Shown here: piece by piece, positions 37,301-49,799 of the stretch
How positions within the stretch are numbered: the first letter of the stretch is position 1
How the letters are laid out: every line of letters begins with the position of its first letter
Source: Karstenula rhodostoma CBS 690.94
Lineage: Eukaryota; Ascomycota; Dothideomycetes; Pleosporales; Didymosphaeriaceae
Direction: 5' to 3'
Assembly (NCBI GenBank): GCA_010093485.1
Contig: MU001492.1
Location: 973,293 to 1,037,292 of the forward strand
DNA: 64,000 bases
Position numbers and translations under genes: made by a program
Notes under the pieces: model-generated
Told to the model about the DNA's origin: nothing
The model's input: the letters and a program-made list of their open reading frames with translations, nothing else
Database searches by the model: none

Positions 37301-39450
37301 AACTAGAAGAGCTAGTAAATTAGAGCCTTAGGATAATACTTCCCTAGAGTAGGAGCTTTAAAACCCTACTACTACCTCTTAACCTAGTATAACTAACTCT
37401 ATACTACTAGATAAAATAGGAAATCTACTAGTAAGCTAAAGATAATAGTATATCTTCTCTATAATAAGTAGGGTAAGTAGATAACTTTAAGAAAAGGCGC
37501 CTAAAATTAACTAACTAATAAGTAGGTATTTACTAATTTAAAAATTAAGATAATAAAATATAGATTATAATAATTAGCTAGGGAGTAGATTAAATTTTAG
37601 TATATATATACTAATAGTAGATCTATCTTTAAAAAATAGTTTCTAGATTAACTTTATATATATATTTATACTAGAAGTAAATAAAACTTAGAATAAGTAT
37701 AAAGGCTATAAAATACTAAATATAGTAGTTATAGTAGTTATACTTAAAAAACTAAAACTAGTAATATTACTAGCTTATCTATATAGAGACGAGCTACTAC
37801 TAAAACTAATACTCTAGAAATATCTACTTTCCTATCCTTTAAAAAAGCTATTTAAGTAGGCTATAATTAAAGAGATTACTACCCTATAGTAGAAAGGAAC
37901 TTAGATAAGGCTATCCTAATTATAAGTAATAGGATATCTACTCTTATTAAAATAGGTATTTATATATAAGCTTAATTAGGATAGTTAGTTTAAGAACTAT
38001 AAAGCTTATATTATAGTTAGAGGGGACCTTTAACTAAAGGATATCCTATACTTAACCTATACTACTATACTTATAGTAAGGTTATTCTAAGTAGTAATAG
38101 TAATTACTATAGAGTTTAACCTTAAGATTAAATAATATAATATTATAGGAGTATTCCTAAATACTATAATTATAGTAGATAATCCTATAACCTATAAACT
38201 TCTAGATAGGTTTAAAATACTAGGAATATATATAAGATTAAATTAAGCTCTCTATAGTTTAAGAGACTTACTATTTCTCTAGTATAAAGAGTTTTCCTAC
38301 TTACTTAGAGCTAAAGGGCTTAAAGCTTTAAAGGAAGAGCCTTATTTATTCCTTTCTAGAGATTAGAAAATCCTAGTACTATTCTATATAGATAATATAC
38401 TACTTCTATATTATAATAACTATAGAAAGTAAGCTTAAACACTATAGAATAAGGTTATAAATAAATATAAAATTAAAGATAAGGGACTAGTTAAGTAGTT
38501 TCTTAGAGTATAAGTAATTAGAGACTAAAATAATTAGATAATTACGCTTATATATAATATATATATTAATAAGATTATAAAAAAATTTAAGTTTTATAAA
38601 GTTAGTAGCTTCCTGCCTACTCCTCTCTTAATTAATAAGCTTAAAAAGAGTAAAGGCGAAGTATTACTATAGTAGATTAAGAGTTATTAAAAGAAGGTTA
38701 GATTAGTATTATATATAGTAATTATACTATAACTAGATATTATATTTACTATATTAAAGCTATCCTTCTTCCTTACTAACCTAAGTATAAAGTATAAAGT
38801 AGTAGTTAATTAAGTAATTCTATACCTCTATAGGACGCGCTAGAAAGTAATTTAGTTTAGTAGATATAATAGTCTAGACCTATTTATCTATAAAGATATA
38901 TCTTTTATAGATAATCTACTAATAAGATAATTATTCTATAGGTATATTACTTTACTATTTAGTAGTACTATTCTATAGAAGGTAGCTTACTAAAGTATAA
39001 TTATAACTTTAACTATAGAAGTAAAGCTTCTTACTCTAGAGTATATTAATAAAGAAGTAATAGTTTTAAAGTATTTCTTTATTAAACTTATACTAGACTT
39101 AGGATTACTCTAGTAAATCTACTATAATAATTAGTAAATAATTAGACTAGTAATTAGAAAAAATAAAAGGATTACTATATACTTTTAATATATTAATATC
39201 TAGAATATATAGCTATAATAAAAGTATATAAAGGGATTATTTAAGATTTTATATCTTAAAATAAGTAAAATACCTATAAATAGTTTAATAAAAGTATTAT
39301 TAAAGTAGTAGTTTACTAGATTTATAAAGCTATTTAACTTTTAAGATATAAGTTTTATAATTATAGATATAGAAAAAGTAAAGTAAGTAGAGATTTATTA
39401 GATTTAATTATAAAAAGTACTTTTTAACTAGAGAATAAAAGAAAAATAAA
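34330..39450 (+). pseudogene. Gag-pol of copia E4
   Basis: Same domain series as E2: gag, protease (about 35488-35520), integrase with V-E-R-A-K-K-E-L near 36440, RT with FYIDNILLLY (38376-38408), and RNase H to about 39400. It is the best preserved of the four copies, yet TAA/TAG still interrupt every domain and the gag start is lost. Confidence 0.88.
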
Positions 39451-39459
39451 GGAAAAATA

Positions 39460-40584
39460 AAAGAAATCTATCCTACTTAAATATATTAAGTATCTAATTA
39501 AAGAGCTTATAAAGCTAAGTATACTACTATACTTCTAATATATTAGAGCGCCTAGTATACCTATATCTAAAGTTACCTTAACTATAAATAGGAGATTTCT
39601 TAGTTTTAAAAAACCTACTATAACTATATAGATACTCTTTAGAGTAATTAAAGTTAGGCTACTACTAATTTATACTATAATAACTAATACTTAGGCCTAC
39701 CTTATAGAGTTATTATAAAGTGTAATATTTATAAGAAGTAGATATACTATACTTAAAAGTATATATAGCCTTCTATAAGCCTACCTCCTAGCTATCTATA
39801 GAATAGACCTACTAAAAAGTAGGTAGAGTAGGGATAGGAATAGTAAAAGTAGAAATAGAAGTAGGAAGAATAGGGATAGAAGTAGGAATAAGAGTAGATA
39901 AAGGTAGGATAAAAGTAAATAGAGTAGGGATAGAAATAAAGAGAGTAGGAAAAAAGCTAGGTATTAAGTAAGGATTCTATAAAGGTATAAAAAGAGTTTT
40001 TTAACTCTTATTTTAATTCTTTAGTATAGCTTAAATATACTATTATAAATAATTAACCTTATAAGTCTATATATAATTAGTAAAAATCTAAGTAATAAGA
40101 AAGATAAGGGAAGTTTATATTAAAGTTTAGATTATTATAGAATAGGATAAAATATATTATATATATAGCTAGAAATAGTAGACTATAATAATTAGTAAAG
40201 CTTAACTAAATAAGTAGAGAATTTAGCTTATATTAGTTTATATAAGTATATATAATAGTAAAAGTAATACTTAGTCTACTAGTTTATAATATTATAGTAG
40301 AGGCTATCTAATCTACTACTTAAGGTATTTATTAAGTAGCTAAGGTAGCTTATTAGCTAGATAGCCCTAATACACTTTTTTTCTATAGCTAGGGGAGCGC
40401 GTAATACTATTAGAGAAGCTTAGCTAAAAGTATAGAAAATAAACTAAGTAGGAGAGTAACTAGATTAATAAGTTATTTAAGAAGTTATAGTAAATCTTTT
40501 AGTAGTAGCTACTTATTTAGCTTTAAGTCTCTATTCTTATTTAAGTACTTTAGTAGTATAAGCTTTAGTAGTATTATTAGCTAT
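39460..40584 (-). pseudogene. Antisense reading frame of copia E4
   Basis: Counterpart of 10944-12105 in the best preserved E copy. The decayed start at 40584 on the minus strand reads A-N-N-T-T-K-A. A Lys/Arg-rich N-terminus follows and a Pro/Thr/Ser/Ile low-complexity region lies at about 39800-39950. It ends near the end of pol. Conservation of the same frame in independently mutated copies is the main support. Confidence 0.45.
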
Positions 40585-40965
40585 CTAAAAGGTATAAGTA
40601 GAGTATTAAAAAGTAAAAGGTAAGAATATACTATAAAATAGGATAATAAGGATAAAAAAGAGAAGCTTAAAAGGTATAAAAGATACCTTTTTATTCTATC
40701 TATCTTTACTAGTTTATACTATATAATAATTACTTATCTTATTTACTATTACTTACTATATCTAGTTATAAGACTACTACTATTTATAAGTACTATACTA
40801 AGTACTAGAAGACTTTTACTCTAGCTAATTAGTATTATAACGTTAATAATAGTATAATATAAGTAGGAAATTATAGTCTAAGCTATATATTTCTAAAGGG
40901 AAGCTAATCTAAATAATTAAATTTTATTAGTAGATAAATAATAAGCGCTATTCGCCTAGGGGGTA

Positions 40966-41172
40966 TATTAAGAATATAAATAATACTTAGTAATATTAGG
41001 GTTTATAGAGCTCTAATTAGCCGTAATAAGGGGTACCTTAACCTAAGTACTAAACTAATTTAGGATAAGTATAGTATATAACTAGTCTTTCTAGTAATCT
41101 TTTCTTATATAGTAATCTAATTAATTTACTCCCTAAATAAAGGGATATTCGAGCTCCTTTTTCTCTACTATA
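40966..41172 (+). repeat. 3' LTR of E4
   Basis: 207 bp, preceded by the polypurine tract cgcctagggggta (about 40953-40965). Confidence 0.9.
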
Positions 41173-41177
41173 CCTTA

Positions 41178-42500
41178 AGATTAAATAATATAATATTATA
41201 GGAGTATTTCTAAATACTATAATTATAGTAAATAATTCTATAACCTATAAACTTCTAAATAGGTTTAAGATACTAGAAATATATATAAGATTAAATTAAG
41301 CTCTTTATAATTTAAAAGACTTACTACTTCTCTAGTATAAAGAGTTTTCCTACTTACTTAGAGCTAAAGGGCTTAAAGCTTTAAAGGAAGAGTCTTATTT
41401 ATTCCTTTCTAGAGATTAGAAAATTCTAGTACTATTCTATATAGATAATATACTACTTCTATATTATAATAATAATAGAGAGTAAGCTTAAATACTATAG
41501 AATAAGGTTATAAATAAATATAAAATTAAAGATAAGAGACTAGTTAAATAGTTTCTTAAAGTATAAGTAATTAGAGACTAAGATAATTAGATAATTATAC
41601 TTATATATAATATATATATTAATAAAATTATAAAAAGATTTAAGTTTTATAAAGCTAATAGCTTCCTACCTACTCCTCTCTTAATTAATAAGCTTAAAAA
41701 GAGTAAAGATAAAGTATCGCTATAGTAAATTAAGAGTTATTAAAAAAAGGTTAGATTAGTATTATATATAGTAATTATACTATAACTAAATATTATATTT
41801 ACTATATTAAAGCTATCCTTTTTCCTTACTAACCTAAGTAGAAAGTATAAAGTAGTAATTAATTAAGTAATTCTATACCTCTATAGGACGCGCTAGAAAG
41901 TAATTTAATTTAGTAAATATAATAGTTTAGACCTATTTATCTATAGAGATATATCTTTTATAGATAATCTACTAATAAGATAATTATTTTATAGGTATAT
42001 TACTCTACTATTTAGTAGTACTATTCTATAGAAGATAGCTTACTAAAGTATAATTATAATTTTAACTATAGAAATAGAGCTTTTTACTCTAGAGTATATT
42101 AGTAAAGAAGTAATAGTTTTAAAGTACTTTTTTACTAAACTTATACTAGACTTAGAATCGCTCTAGTAAATCTACTATAATAACTAGTAAATAATTAGAC
42201 TAGTAATTAGAAAAAATAAAAGAATTACTATATATCTTTACTATATTAATATCTAGAATATATAGCTATAATAAGAGTATATAAAGGGATTATTTAAGAT
42301 TTTATATCTTAAAATAAATAAAATACCTATAGATAGTTTAATAAAAGTACTATTAAAATAGTAGTTTACTAGATTTATATAGCTACTTAATCTTTAAGAT
42401 ATAAGTTTTATAATTATAGATATAAAAGAAGTAAAGTAAGTAGAGATTTATTAAATTTAATTATAAAAAGCACTTTTTAACTAGAGAATAAAAGAAAAAT
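41178..42500 (+). pseudogene. Gag-pol of copia E3, 3' part (RT end and RNase H)
   Basis: Resumes E3's RT after the E4 insertion. The RT catalytic box FYIDNILLLY is at 41427-41460. RNase H follows to about 42450. Joining to the 5' part at the cctta duplication restores collinearity with E2. Confidence 0.85.
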
Positions 42501-42509
42501 AAAGGAAAA

Positions 42510-43637
42510 ATAAAAAAAATTTATTCTACTTAAATATATTAAGTATCTAATTAAAAAGCTTATAAAGCTAAGTATACTACTATACTTCTAATATATTAGA
42601 ATATCTAGTATATTTATATTTAAAACTACCCTAACTATAAATAGAAGATTCCTTAGCTTTAAAAAATCTACTATAACTACGTAAATACTCCTTAAGATAA
42701 TTAAAATTAGGCTATTATTAATCTATATTATAATAACTAATATTTAGGCCTACCTTATAAAGCTACTATAAAGTATAGTATTTATAAAGAGTAGGTATAC
42801 TATATTTAGAAATATATATAGCCTTCTATAAGCCTACCTCTTAGCTATTTATAGGGTAGACCTACTAAAAGATAAATAGAGTAGGGATAAAAGTAATAGA
42901 AATAGGGATAAAAGTAAAAAAAGTAGAAATAGAAGTAGGGATAGAAGTAGATAAAGATAGAATAAGAGTAAATAAAATAGGGATAAAAGTAAAAGAAATA
43001 GAAAAAGAGCTAGATATTAAGTAGAGATTCTATAAAAGTATAAAAAAGATTTTTTAATTTTTATTCTAATTCTTTAGTATAGCTTAAATATACTACTATA
43101 AATAATTAACTTCGCGAGCCTATATATAGTTAGTAAAAATCTAAGTAATAAAAAAGATAAGGGAAACTTATATTAGAATTTAAATTATTATAAAATAGAA
43201 TAAAGTATATTATATATATAGCTAGAAATAGTAGACTATAATAATTAGTAAAATTTAATTAGATAAATAGAGAATCTAACTTATATTAGTTTATATAAGT
43301 ATATATAATAGTAAAAATAGTATCTAGTCTACTAATTTATAATATTATAGTAGAGGCTATCTAACCTACTACTTAAGATACTTATTAAGTAGCTAAGGTA
43401 GCTTATAAACTAGATAGTCTTAATATACTCTTTTTCTATAGTTAGAGGAGTACGCGATACTATTAGAGGAGCTTAGTTAAAAGTATAGAAAGTAGACTAA
43501 GTAGAAGGGTAACTAGATTAATAAGTTATTTAAAGAGTTATAGTAAATTTTTTAGTAGTAGCTACTTATTTAGCTTTAAGTTTCTCTTTTTATTTATATA
43601 TTTTAGTAGCGTGAGCTTTAGTAGTATTATTAGCTAT
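42510..43637 (-). pseudogene. Antisense reading frame of copia E3
   Basis: Decayed start at 43637 on the minus strand, reading A-N-N-T-T-K-A-H-A-T-K, then the same Lys/Arg-rich segment and P-S-T-Q-S-T-F-Y-T-F as in E1. The low-complexity region is at about 42870-43010. Function unknown. Confidence 0.45.
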
Positions 43638-44018
43638 CTAAAAGGTATAAATAAAATATTAAAAAGTAAAAGGTAAGAATATACTATAAAATAGGATAAT
43701 AGGGATAAAGAAGAAAAGTTTAAAAGGTATAAAAAATACCTTTTTATCCTACCTACCTCTACTAGTTTATACTATATAATAATTACTTACTTTATTTACT
43801 ATTACTTACTATACCTAGTTATAAGGCTACTACTATTTATAAGTACTATACTAAGTATTAAAAGACTTTTACTCTAGCTAATTAGTATCGCGACGCTAAT
43901 AATAGTATAATATAAGTAGGAAATTATAGTCTAAGCTATATATTTCTAAAGGAAAGCTAATCTAAATAATTAAATTCTACTAGTAGATAAATAACGAGCG
44001 CTATTTACCTAAGGGGTA

Positions 44019-44224
44019 TATTAAAAATATAAATAATACTTAATAATATTAGGATTTATAGAACTCTAATTAGCCGCGATAAGAGGTACCTTAATCTAAG
44101 TACTAAACTAATTTAGGATAAGTATAGTATATAACTAGCCTTTCTAGTAATCTTTTCTTATATAGTAATCTAATTAATTCGCTCCCTAAATAAAGGGATA
44201 TTCGAGCTTCTTTTCTCTACTATA
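44019..44224 (+). repeat. 3' LTR of E3
   Basis: 206 bp, preceded by the polypurine tract acctaaggggta. Immediately followed by the A copy at 44225 with no matching target duplication. Confidence 0.88.
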
Positions 44225-45500
44225 GTTAGTTACCTCTTTATTTATTTATTTAGAATCCTTATTTTACTAAGTTAAGTTTATTTAATTACTATCTTTCCCT
44301 AGAACTAGTTATTAAGATCTATTAAAAGCTACTAATTATAGCTAAATACTAGTTAATTTTATATTATAATTCTTATTACCTTATTCTATTATTAACGCGA
44401 TACTAAGCTCCTATATTTAGTATTTTATAACTAAATATACTATATACCCCTAATATTCTATTTTTAAATACTAACCTTATATAGTTATTATCTTTATTTT
44501 TTACTTTATTCTTTATCCTTTACCTTTTATATATTACTCTATAGGCTCTATACTTAGGGCTTAGGATAGGATAGGACTTAGAACTTTACTTATACTACTA
44601 TACTATATAGGATCTCTTATATCTAGTAAATACTTACCTTATTTATTATTTTTACTATAAACTTCTTATCCTTCTTAATCTCCTCTTTATTATTATAGTA
44701 ATTTTATATACCTTATATCTTCTATTACTATAGTATATATCTATAGTTACTAGTTATTAAGTATTATATTACTAGCTAATCTAGTTTATATAATATAAGC
44801 GCTTCCTTTATATCTATATATATAACTTTAGATTCTAGCTAGCTCTTAATTTTATAGATATTATAATTCTTACCTATTATTATTATTATTATTTAAAATT
44901 CCTTACTATACTCTATAGCTATATTATAGGTATTAGTTATTATTATTATCCCTAGATAGATAGTAGGGAATAGGTATATTTCTATCTATATAGGTTTATT
45001 AGTTAGGTTAATCCTAAAATATAGGTAATATATTAGTAAGTCTAAAAACTATAAGTAAAGTATTATACTATTAAGTAGGATTTATATACTAGAGATAGAT
45101 ATTTTACTTATATTCTTTTTTTTTCTTATATATATACTATTAATAACTAATAGAGTATAGGATAGAAGAAAGTAATATAGATAGTAGTATCTACCTATAT
45201 ATATTTTTTTCCTAGTCTTAATAAGAACTATCCTTTTTATCTATTAATAACTCTCTATTATTAGAATTCTTATATATTAGTAGGTATATACTAAGTCTAT
45301 TTAGGGTTAATATTATACTAGTTTTATTTTAGCTAGCTTAGTACTATATCCTTTCTAGTTAGCCTATATATAGACGCTAGGTATACCTTAGCTACTTTTT
45401 TAGTCCCTCTTTATTTATATATTAGTAAAGTATAACGTACCTTTTTATCCCTCCTACTTTATTAAGTTACCCTACCTTATAGTAAATCTCTATAATATCT
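44225..45500 (+). mobile_element. Family A element, long copy lacking its first ~11 bp
   Basis: Collinear with the A copies at 4599-5900 and 46667-47948 but on the other strand: 5' end at the left (gttagttacctctttattta), constant 3' end at the right (..aatctctataatatct). The first ~11 bases of the family's usual 5' end are missing, cut by the E3 LTR. It was inserted in C2, which begins at 45501. No coding capacity recognised. Confidence 0.72.
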
Positions 45501-45996
45501 ATTAGTAAGTTTTTTTTATATATATATATATATAGTATTACTAATCTAGGGTAGAATTACCTCTATAGTAGTTAACTAGAAATAGGGACTTTACTAGTAA
45601 GTAGTAAGAGCTAATTATAATAGTTTTTAAAGATTAAAAGAAGCTAGACTTTATAGTAAAAATAATTATAATTAAGTTAGAATAATCTATATAGTTAATA
45701 AATATAGAATAGGTAGTAATAGCTTTATAGAATATATAAGAAAGTAGTAGGTAATATTAATAGTAATAATAGATAGGTAATAAGGTAAGCTATAAGCTAT
45801 AAGCTATAGGTAATAATTAAGAATATTAGTAAATATAGATAAGAAGAGTTAGTATTAAATAACTATTAGTTAGTATTATACTAATAATTAAAAAAGTATA
45901 AAAACGTGTAAAATAAGTATTAAAAAAGAATAAAAAGCTCTCTCTTATTATAAGTATACTATATAGTCCTATAGGCCTAGATTAGAATCTAGGCTA
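45501..45996 (+). mobile_element. Element C2, partial copy
   Basis: Matches C3 from about 56323 to 56962 and C1 in reverse, ending in the same aggcta terminus. The left ~400 bp of C are absent because of the A insertion and the E3 junction. Holds about one unit of the 26-bp repeat (about 45753-45780), against about six in C3. It abuts B2 on the right. Confidence 0.72.
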
Positions 45997-46652
45997 GATA
46001 AATTAGTTATAATTAGTTTAATAGTTATATTTAAAAACTTTATAAAACTTATAAATAATAGTATAAAATTTATTATAGTCTATAATAGAGTTAATAGTAT
46101 TCTAGATAAGTTAGTTAGTAAGCTTTATATAGAGTTTCTTATAGAGTATCTCTTTAGAATTATTAGAATAAAACCTAGTCTAGTTTATAAATATATTATA
46201 CTATATAATAAATAAGTTTATATCTCTTCTAAATAGAAATATTATCTTTTAAAGGTTAGTATAGATATTAATATTCTAGTTTAGTAGTATAAATATAGCT
46301 TAGAGGTAGTTATATAAACCTATAAGAGATATAGTTAATTACTACTATTTCTAAATATTAAAATTTTTAAAGATATAGCCTTCTAGTTATATATTAATAT
46401 AATTAGTAATAGCTATAGTTAATTCTTTAGAAGTATTTTACTAAAAGTAGTTTATATTAGACTTAATCTTAATCTCTAGTAAATAGAACTATAGTTTAAA
46501 CTAAGCCTTATTACTATTAAATTTATTAGGGTTTAAAATCTTAAGGAATAGATATTTACTCTAGTAAGTTTAGTATTTTATATAGTAAAGATTTAGTACT
46601 TTATAGAAAAGTTTACTAAAGGTATTTATTTATAAAATATATTAATCTATAA

Positions 46653-46666
46653 TAGAATAGCTTATA
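46653..46666. repeat. 14-bp target duplication of A copy in B2 (left)
   Basis: tagaatagcttata, repeated exactly at 47949-47962. B1 shows the empty site at about 2125-2140. Confidence 0.92.
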
Positions 46667-47948
46667 TTATAGAGATTCACTATAAGGTAGGGTAACTTAA
46701 TAAAGTAAGGGGGATAAAAAGGCGTGTTGTGCTTTACCAATATACGAATAAAGGGGGACTAAAAAAGTGGCTAAGGTATACCTAGCGTCTATATATAGGC
46801 TAACTAGAAAGGGTATAGTGTCAAGCTAGCTAAAATAGAACTAGCGCGATACTAACCCTAAATAGACTTAGCGCGTGCCTACTAATATATAAGAATTCTA
46901 ATAATAGAGAGTTATTAATAAATAAAAAGGATAGTTCTTATTAAGACTAGGAGAAAAATATATATAGGTAGGTACTATTACCTATATTACTTTCTCCTAT
47001 CCTATACTCTATTAGTTATTAATAGTACGTGTATAAAAAGAGAAAAGAATATAAGTAAAATACCTATCCCTAGTATATAAATCCTACTTAATAATATAAT
47101 ACTCTACTTATAGTTTCTAGACTTACTAATATATTACCTGTACCTTAGGATTAACCTAACTAATAAACCTATATAAGTAGAGATATACCTATTCCCTACT
47201 ATCTATCTAGGGATAATAATAATAACTAATACCTGTAATATAGCTATAGAGTATAATAAGGAATTTTAAATAATAATAGTAATAATAGGCGAGAATTATA
47301 ATATCTATAAAATTAAGAGCTAGCTAGGATCTAAAGTTATATATATAGGTATAAAGAAAGCGCTTATACTATATAAGCTAGGTTAGCTAGTAATATAATA
47401 TTTAATAACTAGTAGCTATAGATATATACTATAGTAATAGGAGATATAAAGTATATAAAATTACTATAATAATAAAGAGGAGATTAAGGAGGATAAGAAG
47501 TTTATAGTAGAGGTAATAGGTAAGGTAAGTATTTACTAGATATAGAAGATTCTATATAGTATAGTAGTATAGGCGAAGTCCTAAGTCCTATCCTATTCTA
47601 AGCCCTAAGCGCGGAGCCTGTAGGGCGACGTGTAAAGGGTAAAGAATAAAGGGTAGGGTAAAGGATAGAGATAGTAGCTATATAGGGTTAGTATTTAAAA
47701 GTAAAGTATTAGGGATATATAGTATATTTAGTTATAAAATACTAAGTATAGGAGCTTAGTATCGCGTTAATAGTAGAATAAGGTAATAAGGATTATAATA
47801 TAAAGTTAACTAGTATCTAGCTATAATTAGTAGCTTTTAATAGATTTTAATAACTAGTTCTAGAGAAAGATAGTAATTAAATAAACTTAACTTAGTAAAG
47901 TAAGGATTTCAAATAAATAAATAAAGAGGTAACTAACTAATACTAGCC
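46667..47948 (-). mobile_element. Family A element, complete 1282-bp copy
   Basis: The best-defined A copy: perfect 14-bp target duplication, constant 3' terminus at the left (ttatagagattcactataag) and 5' terminus at the right (..taactaactaatactagcc). It keeps many CA, TG and CG in its first 220 bp, so it was hit by less RIP than most of the window. No RT or other domain seen. Presumably moved by enzymes of an autonomous non-LTR element. Confidence 0.82.
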
Positions 47949-49284
47949 TAGAATAGCTTATACTTTACTAACTATCTATTTTTAAAATAATTAGTTTAGT
48001 ATTATATTTAATAAATAGTACTAGCTTAGTAGGGGAAGTATAAAATTAGTAAGGTAATTTAAAGCTATTATTACTATTTAAGTTATTAATTACTATTAAT
48101 ATTAGTTAATTTTTAGTTTTAGTAGTTTTTTTTAGTTCTATAATTTTAGTTTATAGATAACTATTTTCCTATTAAGTCTATATCTAGAAGTCTATTATAA
48201 TATTAATTTTATTATATAGAATAGTATTTTACTAAACTAGTTATTATTACTAATTCTATATTTTATATATATAATAGAATAAGGCTATAAGCTATAACTT
48301 TATAGTAAATAAGGCTATATTAGCCTTAATATAGTCTATATAAATATTAGAAGTAGTAGTAAACTCTAGGCCTTAGTAGTTTAAAATTTCTAGATTCTTT
48401 CTATTTAAAGTAATTAAATCTAGAATAATTATATTAATATTAGTAAAAGTTATATATAGTTTAAAGATTTCTTTTAGCTTTTATAGCTTAGCTACTTATA
48501 AACTAGTCTTTAAGTTATTTCTTTTCTCCTTATAGTTTCTAATTTTAAGACTCTAATAGAGGCCTAATTTCTTTTTAATTTTATTAATATTAGCTAAGTA
48601 TTCTTTAGCACTTTTAAGTAATTAAATACCTAATTCTAGTAGAAAAAGTTTAATCTAAAAGGGTAAGTCCTCTAGCTTATAAAAAGGTTATATACTAAAG
48701 ACTTTAACTACTAGTACCTATTTTTATATTAGGGTATATAAATAGCCTTAAAATAGTATATATAGTATTTTATCTATAGTTATACTATAATAGAGTTTAT
48801 TTATTTTTAAAATATTATTAAGGTCTTTTTTATTAAAATTAAAAGTTATTATTACTTTAGTAGTATAGCTTATAGAGTAAGTCCTAATATAGTTTTAAAA
48901 GAAATATATTAGATTTTTTTTAATAGTTTATTTAAATATTAAAGGTTTTATTTTTATATACTTAGTTATAGGTAGTGTTATAGTAGGTATAGAGCTATTT
49001 AAAAGTAATATAGATAGAGAAATAAAACTATTTAAAATAAAGATATTATATAAATTAATATTTATTATAAAGGTAAAAGATAGGTTTAGGTAAATAAAAT
49101 ATAAGTAATAAGTAAATAGTTAGTTATATTTTAAGTCTATTTACTAAAAATATATATATTATATTTAATATATTTATAGTAGGTATATATTTCTATTTAA
49201 AAGGGATTTAACTTTTATAGTAGTTAATTCTAATAAAAATACTTAATATTAGTAGGTCTTTAAAAGAGTTTAAAAAACCTAAAA

Positions 49285-49445
49285 GAATATTCTAGTATTT
49301 TAATAGCTAGTCTTTAATAAAGACTTTAGAGAATATTCTAGTACCTTAATAGCTAGCCTTTAATAAGGACTTTAAAGAATATTCTAGTATTTTAATAGCT
49401 AGCCTTTAATAAGGATTTTAAAGGATATTCTAGTAACTTAATAGT
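49285..49445. repeat. 46-bp tandem repeat in B2
   Basis: Same unit and spacing as 3455-3620 in B1, about 3.5 units, at the same distance from the right end of the element. Confidence 0.85.
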
Positions 49446-49799
49446 TAACTTAAAAAAAAATTAGGATTTTAGTAGACCTTTCTATACCTAAAGAGCTAAA
49501 GGTAGATATTATAATTACTAATCTCTAGCTAAAAAAAGGGATTTTAAGTTTAATATAAGGCTAGAATATAGTTAAATAAAATAAATACTCTTAGAATTAA
49601 ATAGATAAAAGAAACTATATAAATTAAAACTAAATTTAAAATACTAAAATAAAGAAGGTTCTAAAGAGGAACTCTTTATATAGTAGGTACTTAGAATTTA
49701 CTAACTAATCTATATATAGGCTACTAGATAAGGCCTAAGCTTAAAGGTAAGTAAATATTCTATAAGGGGATTTAACCTTAGGTTAAATTAATCCTTATA

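Larger units (their letters stand above)
33942..41172 (+). mobile_element. Ty1/copia retrotransposon E4, complete, nested in E3
   Basis: 7231 bp, LTRs 33942-34148 and 40966-41172 (207 bp each), perfect duplication cctta at 33937-33941 and 41173-41177. Same orientation as E3. It keeps noticeably more CG and some CA/TG (for example around 36005-36055, 36420-36450, 38835) than E1-E3. That fits its position as the later arrival, or fewer rounds of RIP. Confidence 0.93.
29760..44224 (+). mobile_element. Ty1/copia retrotransposon E3, split by copia E4
   Basis: 206-bp LTRs at 29760-29965 and 44019-44224. Own sequence is 29760-33941 plus 41178-44224, about 7229 bp, so it is complete. E4 interrupts the RT region. 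The bases flanking the two LTRs (aatat on the left, gttag on the right) do not match and the neighbours are unrelated. The outer ends therefore do not show a normal insertion, and a recombination or deletion at this locus is likely. Confidence 0.88.
45997..48990 (-). pseudogene. Gag-like polyprotein of B2
   Basis: Same minus-strand frame as in B1, capsid-like section at about 46600-46030, upstream part at 48990-47963 after the A interruption. The zinc knuckle seen in B1 is not present because B2 ends before it. Stops throughout. Confidence 0.5.
45997..49799 (-). mobile_element. Retroelement B2 (family B), split by an A element
   Basis: Homologous to 1460-3969. Comprises 45997-46666 and 47963-49799, about 2.5 kb. 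Right end identical to B1 (..ttaatccttata). On the left it stops at C2 within the gag C-terminal part. It gives an independent reading of the gag-like protein and carries the same 46-bp repeats. Confidence 0.7.
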
